Source: Micromonospora sp. DSM 45708 (lineage in GTDB: Bacteria > Actinomycetota > Actinomycetes > Mycobacteriales > Micromonosporaceae). From it: 64,000 nt of DNA. Positions 24,504-33,125 of this stretch are shown one piece after another. The translations under genes were made by a program, and so were the position numbers. The stretch is from NCBI RefSeq assembly GCF_039566955.1, contig NZ_CP154796.1:6138001-6202000 (forward strand), read 5' to 3'. A model generated the notes under the pieces. The model was not told where the DNA came from. It searched no databases and saw nothing but the letters and a program-made list of their open reading frames with translations. How positions within the stretch are numbered: the stretch's first letter is position 1; each line of letters opens with the position of its first letter.

Positions 24504-27500
24504 GCCCCGTCCGCCTTCCGCCACAGCAGCGCGTCGGTGTCCAACACCGCGACCAGTCGGGCGTCACCGCCGGCGGCGACCCGCCACAGCTCGGCGCCGT
24601 GCGGCAACCGGGCACTGTCCACCTTGAACTCGGCGATCACGTCGCTGCTCTCGCCCGGGGCGAAGCCGTTGCCCCGGAACGGGTACCGCTCGATCACCCA
24701 GCCCTCCATCGCCCGCATCGCGGCCTCGTTCTGCCCGCCGTACGGGATCCGGTAGAGGCTCGGCCGGTACGCCGGCCAGCGCAGCAGGTAGAGCTCCTCG
24801 GCGTCCCGGGAGAACGGGGACCCGGGATGGCCGAGACCGAGCGCGTCGAACAGCTCCGCCGGAGTACGCAGGTGGGCCAGCTCGCCGGCCCGGTGCACGA
24901 AACCGGAAACCCGGTCGTAGCCACGCTCCAGGTAGTAGGCGAGCTGGCTCGCCGCGATCGCCTTCTGCATGATCACCGGAGGGGTCGGTTTCGCCGGTGG
25001 CGCGTCCGGACGGGGCCCGGCCGTGGGCGCCGGTCCGGCGGCGGGTGGCTCCGGCTCGGTCTCCGGATCGTCGCCGAGTCCCACCTCGGCCGCCCAGTTG
25101 GCCAGCGCGAGAACCTGCTCCCCCGGGTACGCCGCACCGACCGGCGTGCCCGGGTTCACCCGGAACGACCAGGCCACGTCCGGCCACTGGCGGATGAGCT
25201 GGACGAACTTGACCCGTACCGTGTCGATCGGCCCGTCGGCGTGATCGGCGAGCCGCTCCGGCGAGGTGTAGACCGCCACGTACCGCACCCCGTCGACCGT
25301 CTCGGTGCGCCAGGCGAAACCCGGATCGCCGGGCCGGGTGCGCGCCGCCGAGTCGAACGCGACCGGCAACAGCACCCGGGCCAGCAGCAGCGTGGTGAGG
25401 AAGCCGTCGGTGTTACCGCTGGCGGCAGCCGCCAGCAACTCCTCCTCCACCTCGTTCGCCGGTACGAAGTCCGGTTCGGCCGTCGGGCGGCCGGTGCCGT
25501 CGGTCACCGGCTCGACGGGCGACTCCTCGGCCGGGGCGTACGGGATCGCCTCCGTCGTCTCCGCCGACGAGGCCGGCTCGTCGGACAGCGACGGCGCGAA
25601 CAACGACGTGGTCGGCTCGTCGGACAGCGACGGCGCGAACAACGACGTGGTCGGCTCATCCGCGACCGGCACGAACGACGCAGTGGCCGGCTCATCCGCA
25701 ACCGGCGCGAACAGCGACGTGGTCGGCTCATCGACGGCCGGCGCGGACAAGGACATCGTCGGCTCATCCGCGACCGGCGCGATCGACGCGGTGGCCGCCC
25801 CGTCCGCGGCCGGCGCGAACAACGACGTGGTCGGCTCATCCGGGGGTGACGGCGCAAACAGGGACGTCGTCGGTTCGGCCGGGGAGGACGCCGGCTCGAA
25901 CAGTGACGTGGTGGCTTCCTCGGCGGAGGACGCCACCGGGGCGCCCCGCTCGTCCGACACCGACGACGGGGCGAACAGCGACGTGGTCGGCTCGAACAGC
26001 GACACCGTCGGCTCGTCCGGGGGCGTGGCCGGCCCGGCGAACGACACCGTCGGATCGTCCGACACCGGTGCCGCGTCCACCGGGACGGATGTCTCGGCCG
26101 GTCGGATCAGGCCGAACACCGACGTGGCCGGCTCGGCGGCCGGGGACGGGAACGGCGGGGTGGCGGCCGGCGAGAGCGGCGCCGCCGTCTGCCGCGCCGA
26201 CCCGACCTGGTCGGAGTGCGACCCGGCGACGAACGGCTCGGTCGCGAACGGGTCGGTGACCGACGGCTCGGTGACGAACGGGTCGGTGACCGACGACCCC
26301 GTGGCGAACGGGTCGGTGACCGACGACCCGGTCGGGAACAGTCCGGTGGCGAACGGCTCGGTCGGCACCGCGTCAGCAGTGGACGGCTCGGTGGCGAACG
26401 GCTCGGACGCCCGGCGCTCGTCGGCCCGGGCGGGCTCGCCGACGGTCGGCGGCGCGGTCGGCGCGGAGGCGTCCACCCCGGACGCGACAGGGCCGGTGGC
26501 GGCGTACCCCTCGGAAGCTGGCCCGGCCGCCACGGGTGCGGTCAGGTCGCGGGCCTCGATGACGGTGCCCTCGATGACGATCGGCGTGAAGTCGCGGCGC
26601 GGCGCGGGCGGAGCGGACACCGGCTCGGCGATCGACGGCGGCAGCGCCTCGGCTTCCGCCGGGTCGTCGAGCGGGGCCAGGCCGGGCGCGTCGCGGTCGG
26701 TGACCGTCCCGGCCCACCGGTCCGGCGCGGGCGGGCCGGAGTGCCGGCGGGGCAGCGTCCGGGGGATGTCCTCGGGCGGCCGGGCCGGCCGGAACGGTGA
26801 GGTCGGCCCGGCCGGCGTCGGCGCCGGCTCGTCCGCCCCCACCCGGAACGCCCGGGTCTGGTCCTCGCGCACCGGCTCGTTCAGCGGCCGGCGCCGGGGG
26901 AACGGTTGGCCACCGGCGAACCGGGACGGCGGCGTCGCCCGCTCGCCGGCCCGCCGGGGGGCGTCCAGCGGCGAGGGCCGCCGGGTCGCCCGGCCCGACG
27001 TGGGCTCGAAGAAGGAGCGGGCCGGCGGTGGGGCCGGCGGCACCGGTGGCTCGTCCGGCGTTGCGCGGCCGGCGGCGAACGGGTCCGGCTCGTCGGGACG
27101 GCGACGCAGGTCGGTGAGCCAACCGTCGAGCGCGTCCGGGTCGGGTCCGTCGCCCGCCACGGCGCGGCCGTGGTCACCGGGCGCCGGGCGGCGGCGCGGC
27201 GCGGTCGGGGCGCGGCGGCCCAGGAGGGGAACGGATCGCATGGGTACGGTGGCCGGCTCCTCGGCCTCGGCCACCCACCCGCCGCGGCCGGACGGGACCG
27301 GTGCCGGCGGTGTCGCGGCGGCGGGAACCGGGACGGACGGTGCCTCGCGGGCGGGTTTCGGGACACCGAAGCGGCCGGACTCGGCGCCGCCGTCGCGGAC
27401 CGGTCCGGGAGCACCGTCGCCGACCGGCGCCGAAGCACCGTCGCGGGCCGACGCGGAAGCACCGTCGCGGACCGGCGCGGAAGCACCGTCGCGGACCGGT

Positions 27501-28024
27501 CCGGGAGCACCGTCGCGGGCCGGCGCGGAAGCACCGTCGCGGACCGGTCCGGGAGCACCGTCGCGGGCCGACGCGGAAGCACCGTCGCGGGCGGCCCGGG
27601 CGGCGTTCTCCACCCGCTCCAGGCGGGCGCGGGCGCCCATGGTCCGGCCGGGCAGCCGGACGTCACCCCGGGCGAGCTGGGCTACGTACCAGGCGGGCAG
27701 GTAGCCCTCGACGGGCAGGCCGGGGTTCACCGCCAGCCACCACTCCTGGTTGGGCCAGCCGGCGGCCAGATCCGGGTACGCGACGAGACGCGTGGCGCCG
27801 GCGTTCTCGCCCAGACTGGCGCGCAGCGCGGCGACCGACGTGAACGCCAGCACGTGCGTGCGGCCCTCGGAGGTCCAGGTGCCCCACCCCGCGGTGGGGC
27901 CACCGGCGACCGGCAGCACCAGATCGACGCGGGTCAGGACGCGGAAGTACTGCTGCTGGTCCTGCGCTCGCAGCGCGTCCCGCATCGCCACCTCGGCCTC
28001 GGTGGCCGGCTCCCATCCGGTCAC
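24500..28024 (-). CDS. Giant SseB-domain protein with repeat linker and conserved C-terminal domain
   Basis: About 1174 residues. An SseB-like domain occupies the N-terminus (EVAMRDALRAQDQQQYFRVL to about 130), a second lies at about 850-985 (ASGNTDGFLTTLLLARVLLP, WRTETVDGVRYVAVYTSPER), and a distinct C-terminal domain at about 1020-1174 has LAYYLERGYDRVSGFVHRAG, LLRWPAYRPSLYRIPYGGQ and RGNGFAPGESSDVIAEFKVD. Between the SseB domains are about 700 residues of low complexity: eight-residue RDGA repeats, FATEP/SVTDP repeats and DEPTTSLFAP repeats. No signal peptide or membrane helix is seen. The GTG at 28024 has AAGGAGAG eight bases upstream; GTG 28030 is the alternative. It sits divergent to mycosin in a type VII locus, which suggests a substrate, effector or accessory role. 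Confidence 0.78.
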   Translation of the reverse strand: MTGWEPATEAEVAMRDALRAQDQQQYFRVLTRVDLVLPVAGGPTAGWGTWTSEGRTHVLAFTSVAALRASLGENAGATRLVAYPDLAAGWPNQEWWLAVNPGLPVEGYLPAWYVAQLARGDVRLPGRTMGARARLERVENAARAARDGASASARDGAPGPVRDGASAPARDGAPGPVRDGASAPVRDGASASARDGASAPVGDGAPGPVRDGGAESGRFGVPKPAREAPSVPVPAAATPPAPVPSGRGGWVAEAEEPATVPMRSVPLLGRRAPTAPRRRPAPGDHGRAVAGDGPDPDALDGWLTDLRRRPDEPDPFAAGRATPDEPPVPPAPPPARSFFEPTSGRATRRPSPLDAPRRAGERATPPSRFAGGQPFPRRRPLNEPVREDQTRAFRVGADEPAPTPAGPTSPFRPARPPEDIPRTLPRRHSGPPAPDRWAGTVTDRDAPGLAPLDDPAEAEALPPSIAEPVSAPPAPRRDFTPIVIEGTVIEARDLTAPVAAGPASEGYAATGPVASGVDASAPTAPPTVGEPARADERRASEPFATEPSTADAVPTEPFATGLFPTGSSVTDPFATGSSVTDPFVTEPSVTDPFATEPFVAGSHSDQVGSARQTAAPLSPAATPPFPSPAAEPATSVFGLIRPAETSVPVDAAPVSDDPTVSFAGPATPPDEPTVSLFEPTTSLFAPSSVSDERGAPVASSAEEATTSLFEPASSPAEPTTSLFAPSPPDEPTTSLFAPAADGAATASIAPVADEPTMSLSAPAVDEPTTSLFAPVADEPATASFVPVADEPTTSLFAPSLSDEPTTSLFAPSLSDEPASSAETTEAIPYAPAEESPVEPVTDGTGRPTAEPDFVPANEVEEELLAAAASGNTDGFLTTLLLARVLLPVAFDSAARTRPGDPGFAWRTETVDGVRYVAVYTSPERLADHADGPIDTVRVKFVQLIRQWPDVAWSFRVNPGTPVGAAYPGEQVLALANWAAEVGLGDDPETEPEPPAAGPAPTAGPRPDAPPAKPTPPVIMQKAIAASQLAYYLERGYDRVSGFVHRAGELAHLRTPAELFDALGLGHPGSPFSRDAEELYLLRWPAYRPSLYRIPYGGQNEAAMRAMEGWVIERYPFRGNGFAPGESSDVIAEFKVDSARLPHGAELWRVAAGGDARLVAVLDTDALLWRKADGA

Positions 28025-28176
28025 GGCCACCTCTCCTTCCGTGCACAGGCCACAGGCATCGCCTACAACCTACAAGGTGGAAACAAGATCACAATGCCTG
28101 GCCATCGACGGTCGGCCGTGGCGTCGGCGAGGCGCTAACATCCCGTTCCGGAGTCGACACGTTACGGAGGTCGTCG

Positions 28177-29385
28177 ATGCCTCGGCCCCTCGCGCGCCCG
28201 ACCGCGACCGCGCTGGCGACCCTCCTCGTCTCCGGCCTGCCGGCGGCCCCGGCGGCGGCGGCCCGCGCGCCGTCCGGCTGCGCCACGCCGCCCGCACCGG
28301 CCCGCCCGGTGGCCGAGCAACCGTGGCCCCAGCAACGGTACGCGCCGGACCGACTGGCCCCGCTCGCGACCGGCGCGGGCGTGGTGGTGGCGGTGGTCGA
28401 CTCGGGCGTGGACCGGTCCCATCCGCAGCTCGCCGGCCGGGTGCTGCCCGGCGCCGACTTCCTCGACCCGGGCGGTGACGGCACCCGCGACTGCGCCGGG
28501 CACGGCACCGGCGTGGCAAGCATCATCGCCGCCACGCCCCGGCCGGGCGTCGCGTTCCGGGGGCTCGCGCCGGGCGCGCGCATCCTGCCGGTACGGGTCA
28601 GCGAACAGCAGGTGGTCGACGGTCGGGAGTCGGGTCGTACGGTCGACGCGGCCGACTTCGCCCGGGCCGTCCGCTGGGCCGTGGACCACGACGCCGACGT
28701 GCTCAACCTCTCGGTCGTGCTGTACGCGGACGACCCGGCGGTGCGCGCCGCGGTCGCCTACGCGGTGCGGCGGGACGTGGTGGTGGTGGCCGCCGCCGGC
28801 AACCTGCACGACAGTGGTGACCCCCGGCCCTTCCCGGCCGCGTACGACGGGGTGCTGGGCGTCGGCGCGATCGGGCGGGACGGGACGCGCGCCGCCTTCT
28901 CCCAGACCGGCCCGTACGTCGACCTGGTCGCCCCGGGTAGCGAGGTGCTGATGGCGGCGCCCCGGCAGGGCCACCGCCGGGCGGAGGGGACCAGTTACGC
29001 CACGCCGTTCGTCGCCGGCACCGCGGCGTTGCTGCGGCAGTACCGCCCCGGCCTGCACGCGGCCGAGGTCGCCGGGCGGATCGTGGCCGGCACCGACCCG
29101 GCGCCGGGACGGAGCGAGGGCTACGGCGCCGGGGTGCTCAATCCGTACCGCGCGGTGACCGAGTCGCCCGGCGGGGCGGACGCCCCACCCGAGCGGGGTG
29201 CCGCGCTCCCGGCTGACCGGCCGGACCCGGCCGCGCTCGCCCGCCAGTCCCGCCGGGCCACGGCCCGGAGCCGGGCGCTGCTGGTGGCCGGTGTGACAGG
29301 TGGCGCGGCGGTGCTCGTGGCGCTGCTGGCCGTGGTGCTGCCCCGGGGGGCACGCCGACGCTGGCACCCGGCCGGCCCGGCCTGA
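28177..29385 (+). CDS. mycP: Type VII secretion-associated serine protease, mycosin
   Basis: A 402-residue subtilase of the mycosin family. An N-terminal signal peptide (ATALATLLVSGLPAAPAAAA) is followed by the S8 domain with Asp75 in VVAVVDSGVDRSHPQ, His109 in DCAGHGTGVAS and Ser273 in EGTSYATPFVAG. A proline-rich linker and one C-terminal transmembrane helix (LLVAGVTGGAAVLVALLAVV) followed by arginines complete the typical architecture, placing the protease outside the membrane. Mycosins associate with and stabilise ESX/type VII secretion complexes. The ATG at 28177 is preceded by TACGGAGGTCG. It is divergent from the SseB gene and convergent with the WXG100 pair. Confidence 0.92.
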   Translation: MPRPLARPTATALATLLVSGLPAAPAAAARAPSGCATPPAPARPVAEQPWPQQRYAPDRLAPLATGAGVVVAVVDSGVDRSHPQLAGRVLPGADFLDPGGDGTRDCAGHGTGVASIIAATPRPGVAFRGLAPGARILPVRVSEQQVVDGRESGRTVDAADFARAVRWAVDHDADVLNLSVVLYADDPAVRAAVAYAVRRDVVVVAAAGNLHDSGDPRPFPAAYDGVLGVGAIGRDGTRAAFSQTGPYVDLVAPGSEVLMAAPRQGHRRAEGTSYATPFVAGTAALLRQYRPGLHAAEVAGRIVAGTDPAPGRSEGYGAGVLNPYRAVTESPGGADAPPERGAALPADRPDPAALARQSRRATARSRALLVAGVTGGAAVLVALLAVVLPRGARRRWHPAGPA

Positions 29386-29434
29386 CCGACGGACGGGGCC
29401 GGCCCGGGTGGTGGGCACCCGGGCCGCACCCGGC

Positions 29435-29728
29435 TCAGTGGAACAGGTTCGCGTTGCGCTTCTCGGTGTCGAGGTAGTCGGTCGCGGAGTCCTCCACCGC
29501 GAGCTTGATGTCGCGCAGCATCGCCTGCATGTCCTGCGAGGCGGCCCGCCACCGGGACTGCCGCTGCTCGTACGCCTCGCGCGCCGCACCGTTCCAGCTC
29601 GCCACCAGCGGTGCCGCGTCCCGTTCGAGCTGCCCGAGCTGGCTCTCGAGGGTGGTCAGCGCCCGTTGGATGTCGGCGCCGGCCTGTTGCAGGGCGGCGA
29701 AGTTGACGACCAGCACACCGTGCTCCAT
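29435..29728 (-). CDS. WXG100 family type VII secretion protein (second of pair)
   Basis: A 97-residue helical hairpin protein beginning MEHGVLVVNFAALQQAG. The turn carries WNG (45-47), the WxG motif, and the C-terminus contains TDYLDTEKRN, which fits the YxxxD/E secretion signal. The ATG at 29728 has GGAAGGA upstream; an ATG at 29749 adjoining the previous stop is less likely. With the next gene it forms a two-gene operon for an ESAT-6/CFP-10-like heterodimer exported by type VII secretion. Its stop lies 49 bases from that of mycP, convergent. Confidence 0.9.
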   Translation of the reverse strand: MEHGVLVVNFAALQQAGADIQRALTTLESQLGQLERDAAPLVASWNGAAREAYEQRQSRWRAASQDMQAMLRDIKLAVEDSATDYLDTEKRNANLFH

Positions 29729-29749
29729 GGTTTCGATCCTTCCGATCAT

Positions 29750-30079
29750 CTAGAGCGGCAGCTGGATGCCGCGGTTGGTGCCGGCCACCCGGCCGGCGGC
29801 CTCGGTGTCGGAGACGTCGTACTGGCGGCCGGCGGTGCGGATCGCGGTGGCCGTCTCGCGCAGTGCCCGTTGCAGGGCCGCCTGGTCCTGCGCCCACTGC
29901 TGCTTGACCTGCGCGAACGAGCGCCCGCCGGCGCCTCGCCACGCCTGCTGCAACACTTCGAGCTCGGCCATCAGGCCGCTGAGCATGGTCTGGAGCGACT
30001 GGTCGACCTGCTCGAACTTCGCGGCGGTCTGCTGCATCACCGCGGCTTCTGCCTGGGTCTGGGACATCCCGGACGTCAC
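29750..30079 (-). CDS. WXG100 family type VII secretion protein (first of pair)
   Basis: A 109-residue protein VTSGMSQTQAEAAVMQQTAA with two amphipathic helices, a WRG turn (47-49) and a C-terminal YDVSD segment fitting YxxxD. The GTG at 30079 is chosen because GAGGAG lies seven bases before it, whereas the ATG at 30067 lacks a binding site. The frame stays open far upstream, but that sequence is the antisense of eccE. Both WXG100 proteins of this operon carry a YxxxD/E-type tail, which is unusual, since commonly only one partner does. Confidence 0.88.
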   Translation of the reverse strand: MTSGMSQTQAEAAVMQQTAAKFEQVDQSLQTMLSGLMAELEVLQQAWRGAGGRSFAQVKQQWAQDQAALQRALRETATAIRTAGRQYDVSDTEAAGRVAGTNRGIQLPL

Positions 30080-30244
30080 CTCGTCTCCTCGGTCGTGGCT
30101 GGCCACCGGCGTGACCACCGTGGACTCGTCGGCGCGGCGCTCGCGGCCGCCTGAGGGGGAGGGAGACGGCGGGCGCACGCGTAACGATTTTCGTCGCTGA
30201 CGGTAGCCGTCCCGGTCCGGTTCTGCTACCCCCCGGGCCTCCCC

Positions 30245-30253
30245 TGTGGACAA
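30245..30253. promoter_or_regulatory. DnaA box upstream of eccE
   Basis: TGTGGACAA, the exact complement of TTGTCCACA, lies 58 bases before the eccE start, in the divergent region between eccE and the WXG100 pair. Chance occurrence is possible. Confidence 0.35.
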
Positions 30254-30310
30254 CGACGCCACTACGATGTGCCACGGCGGCGTCACCCGGCGGGCCGACG
30301 AGGAGGTGCG

Positions 30311-32110
30311 GTGACCGCGAGCACCATGGACCGGCCCGCGCCCGCCCTGCCCCCACAGTGGAGGGCGCGGCCCGGTCGACGGGTCCGCGCCGGGCAGATC
30401 GTGACGACACAGGTCGCGGCAGCGGTCCTGGTGGCCGCCGTGGGGCGGGGCGTCGTGCCGACCGCCGTCGCGCTGTTCTGCGCGGCGCTGCTGGTGCCCG
30501 CCGCGTGGGTCCGGTTCCGGGGCCGCTGGCTGCACGAATGGCTCACCGTCGGCGCGGCGTACCTCAGTCGTCGCCGCGCCCTGCCGCCGGCCACCGATCC
30601 CTCGGCGCTGCTGGACCTGGTCGGGCCGGGCACGGTGGCGCACGCCGCGGAGCTGGCCGGCGGTCCGGCCGCCGTGCTGCACGACGCCGCCGGGTTGACC
30701 GCGCTGCTGGAACTCGGCGATCCGGACGACCTGCTCGGCGACCGTCCCCAGTCGCTCCCGGCGCCGCCCGACCTGCTCCCGCCCGCCGGCCCGGAGAGCC
30801 CTCCGGTCCGGCTCCAGCTGGTCTTTTCCGCCTCGCCGGCCCCCGTGCCGGCCGTGGCGGCCGGTCCGGCCGGGACGTCCTACCGCCAGCTCACCGACGG
30901 TCGGCTGGCCGGGCGCGCCCGGGTGGTGCTGGCCGTGCGGGTGCTGCGGGCCGACGGCTGGTCGGACGACGAACTGCTGCGGGCGCTCTCCGGTACGGTC
31001 CGGCGGATCGTCCGCCGGCTCGGCCCGCTCGTCGGCCGGCCGCTGGGCGTGCCGGCCGCACTGCGGGTGATCGCCGAGCTGGCCCATCACGAGGCCGGCG
31101 CCCCGGCCCGGGAGACCTGGCCGCTGCTCACCGTGGGTGGGCTGACGCAGGCCACGTGGCGGCTGCGTCGCTGGCCGGATCCGCGGGGCGGGACCGCCGG
31201 TGGGCTGGTGCCCCGGCTGCTGGCCGTGCCGGCCACCGCCACCACCGTCGCGCTCTGCGTCGGCCCCCGCGCCGATGCCGCGGCGCCCCCGGCCGAGCTG
31301 ACCGTCCGGGTGGCCGCCGGGAGCGTGGCGGAGCTGGCAATCGCCGAACGGGCCCTCGACCGGGTGGCCGGGGCCGCGGGCGCGGAACTACGCCGCCTCG
31401 ACGGCGAGCACCTGACCGGGTTGGCCGCCACCCTGCCGCTGGCGGTGACCGGCGGCGCGGCACCTCCGGCCGGGCTGCCGCCGGCCGCGCCGGACCTGCC
31501 GGTCGGTGGGTCCGGCCTGATGGTGGGCGCCAACCGGCGCGGCGGCCCGCTCACCGTACGTCTGTTCCGCCCGGCGACGACCCGGATGCTGCTGGTCGGC
31601 GGCGTGCCCGCCGCGCAGTTGCTCGTGTTGCGGGCGCTGGCGCTCGGTGCCCGGGTGGCGGTGCAGACCACCCGGCCACGCGCCTGGGAGGCGTTCGCGC
31701 GGGGGGTCGGCGGTCCGGGCGACGGGGTGCCGTTGCTCCCGCCGGGGCGGCCGGTCGGCGGGGCGCCCGGTTCGCCGTTGCGACCGCTGCTGCTGGTGGT
31801 CGACGCCGGTCCGGTGCCGCCGGAGGTCGGTCCGGCGGCGGCCTGGCAGTCGGTGCTGGTGGTCCGCGACGAGCTGACCCCGGCGGACGCCCCCGCGCTG
31901 GCCCGCGCCGACCTGGCCGTCCTCCAGCCGCTCGACCCGGCCGAGGCGGAACTGGCCGGCACCGCGCTGGGTCTCGGCGGTTCCGCCGGCTGGCTCACCC
32001 GGATCCGCGACGACATGGTGGCGGTGGTCAACCGGCGGGCGCTGCGGTGGGCCCTGCTGTCGCCGACCCCGGTCGAGTCGCAGTTGGTCGGCCCTCCGAC
32101 CCGTCGCTGA
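30311..32110 (+). CDS. eccE: Type VII secretion protein EccE
   Basis: A 599-residue protein with two transmembrane helices near the N-terminus (IVTTQVAAAVLVAAVGRGVV, TAVALFCAALLVPAAWVRF), then the motif RGRWLHEWLTVGAAYLSRRR typical of EccE, and a large soluble part. EccE is a membrane component on the periphery of the ESX core complex. The GTG at 30311 follows AGGAGG by four bases. Other core components (EccB, EccC ATPase, EccD) are absent from at least 24 kb on the left and 32 kb on the right, so the apparatus must be completed elsewhere. The gene is divergent from the WXG100 pair. Confidence 0.85.
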   Translation: MTASTMDRPAPALPPQWRARPGRRVRAGQIVTTQVAAAVLVAAVGRGVVPTAVALFCAALLVPAAWVRFRGRWLHEWLTVGAAYLSRRRALPPATDPSALLDLVGPGTVAHAAELAGGPAAVLHDAAGLTALLELGDPDDLLGDRPQSLPAPPDLLPPAGPESPPVRLQLVFSASPAPVPAVAAGPAGTSYRQLTDGRLAGRARVVLAVRVLRADGWSDDELLRALSGTVRRIVRRLGPLVGRPLGVPAALRVIAELAHHEAGAPARETWPLLTVGGLTQATWRLRRWPDPRGGTAGGLVPRLLAVPATATTVALCVGPRADAAAPPAELTVRVAAGSVAELAIAERALDRVAGAAGAELRRLDGEHLTGLAATLPLAVTGGAAPPAGLPPAAPDLPVGGSGLMVGANRRGGPLTVRLFRPATTRMLLVGGVPAAQLLVLRALALGARVAVQTTRPRAWEAFARGVGGPGDGVPLLPPGRPVGGAPGSPLRPLLLVVDAGPVPPEVGPAAAWQSVLVVRDELTPADAPALARADLAVLQPLDPAEAELAGTALGLGGSAGWLTRIRDDMVAVVNRRALRWALLSPTPVESQLVGPPTRR

Positions 32111-32158
32111 GGGCGTGCACGCTTCCGCCGGTGGTAGCGGCGTGGCACGATCCCGGCC

Positions 32159-32545
32159 ATGGATTTCCTGAAGGGCCTTCTGATCCGGGTGGCGTCGACA
32201 GCGGTCGCCTTCTGGCTCGCCACGCTGCTCATCCCGGGCATCACGCTCGACTCCGGGTCCGCCACCGAGACGGTGACGACGCTACTGCTCGTCGCGGTGA
32301 TCTTCGGCGTGGTCAACGCGGTGCTCCAGCCGATCATCAAGACCGTGGGTTGCGGGTTCTACCTGCTCACCCTCGGTCTGATCGCGCTGGTGGTGAACGG
32401 CCTGCTCTTCCTGCTCACCAGCTGGATCGCCGGGGAGGCCGGGCTGCCCTTCCACGTGGACGGGTTCTGGCCGGCGGCGGTGCTCGGCGCGCTCCTCGTC
32501 GGCATCGTCACCTGGATCCTGGGCGCGGTCCTCGACCGCGACTGA
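32159..32545 (+). CDS. Phage-holin-family (PF04020-type) integral membrane protein
   Basis: A 128-residue protein with four hydrophobic helices: FLKGLLIRVASTAVAFWLAT, VTTLLLVAVIFGVVNAVLQ, FYLLTLGLIALVVNGLLFLL and AAVLGALLVGIVTWILGAVL. The pattern PGITLDSG, then FGVVNAVLQPIIK, is that of the family called phage holin or YvlD-like, widespread in bacterial chromosomes and of unknown function. It is not linked to prophage genes here. ATG at 32159. Confidence 0.85.
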   Translation: MDFLKGLLIRVASTAVAFWLATLLIPGITLDSGSATETVTTLLLVAVIFGVVNAVLQPIIKTVGCGFYLLTLGLIALVVNGLLFLLTSWIAGEAGLPFHVDGFWPAAVLGALLVGIVTWILGAVLDRD

Positions 32546-32641
32546 GACCCGACGCCCGCCCGGCACTCCGACCGGGCGGGCAGGCCAGTGCGCGGGAATT
32601 GGCTGGCGAGCGGCCCCCGGGGCGGCACTAGCCTCGGCCGG

Positions 32642-33073
32642 GTGTTCACCCTGACGCGCGCCGACGGCTACCAGCTCAGCACCGACCCCGACCGGCTCGA
32701 CCTGGGCCGCGTACACACCTGGCTCGCCACTGACGCGTACTGGGCGCGGGGGCGGGAACGGGAGACGGTCGAGCGCGCCTTCGCCGGCTCGATCGGCTTC
32801 GGCGTCTACCGCCCCGGCGACGGCCAGCAGGTCGCGGTCGGCCGGGTGGTGACCGACCGGGCCACGTTCGCGTGGCTGTGCGACGTCTACGTGGACCGGG
32901 CCGAGCGGGGTCGCGGGCTGGGCACCTGGCTGACCGCCGGGGTCCGCGACCATGTGGCCGAGCTGGGCGTACGCCGGATCATGCTGGCCACGCTGGACGC
33001 GCACGGCGTGTACGGCAAGCTCGGCTTCCGCCCGGTGGCTGCGGACCGGTACATGGAGCTGGACGAGCGGTGA
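32642..33073 (+). CDS. GNAT family N-acetyltransferase
   Basis: A 143-residue single-domain acetyltransferase. The acetyl-CoA loop is visible as VDRAERGRGLGTWLTAGVRD (Q/RxxGxG/A pattern), preceded by the beta strand ATFAWLCDVYVD and followed by IMLATLDAHGVYGKLGFRPV, the usual C-terminal lobe. The substrate is not predictable. Start is a GTG at 32642 without a strong ribosome binding site, so an upstream ATG at 32588 cannot be excluded. It precedes rarD by 52 bases. Confidence 0.85.
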   Translation: MFTLTRADGYQLSTDPDRLDLGRVHTWLATDAYWARGRERETVERAFAGSIGFGVYRPGDGQQVAVGRVVTDRATFAWLCDVYVDRAERGRGLGTWLTAGVRDHVAELGVRRIMLATLDAHGVYGKLGFRPVAADRYMELDER

Positions 33074-33125
33074 CACCGCTCACCAGAAAGGATCAACAAC
33101 CGGTTTCACCACTTACGGTGGAGCG

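Noticed and set aside
25590..27600. CRISPR-like array
   Set aside because: The repeats are short, in frame, lack unique spacers and encode regular peptide repeats within one gene.
25305..27704. Plus-strand frame of 799 codons rich in G, S, D and N opposite the SseB gene
   Set aside because: It mirrors the repeat linker of the minus-strand gene; without ribosome binding site or domains. The minus strand carries SseB domains at both ends of the linker.
32159..32545. Prophage holin
   Set aside because: The family name is historical; no phage genes occur nearby and the four-helix protein is a common chromosomal membrane protein.
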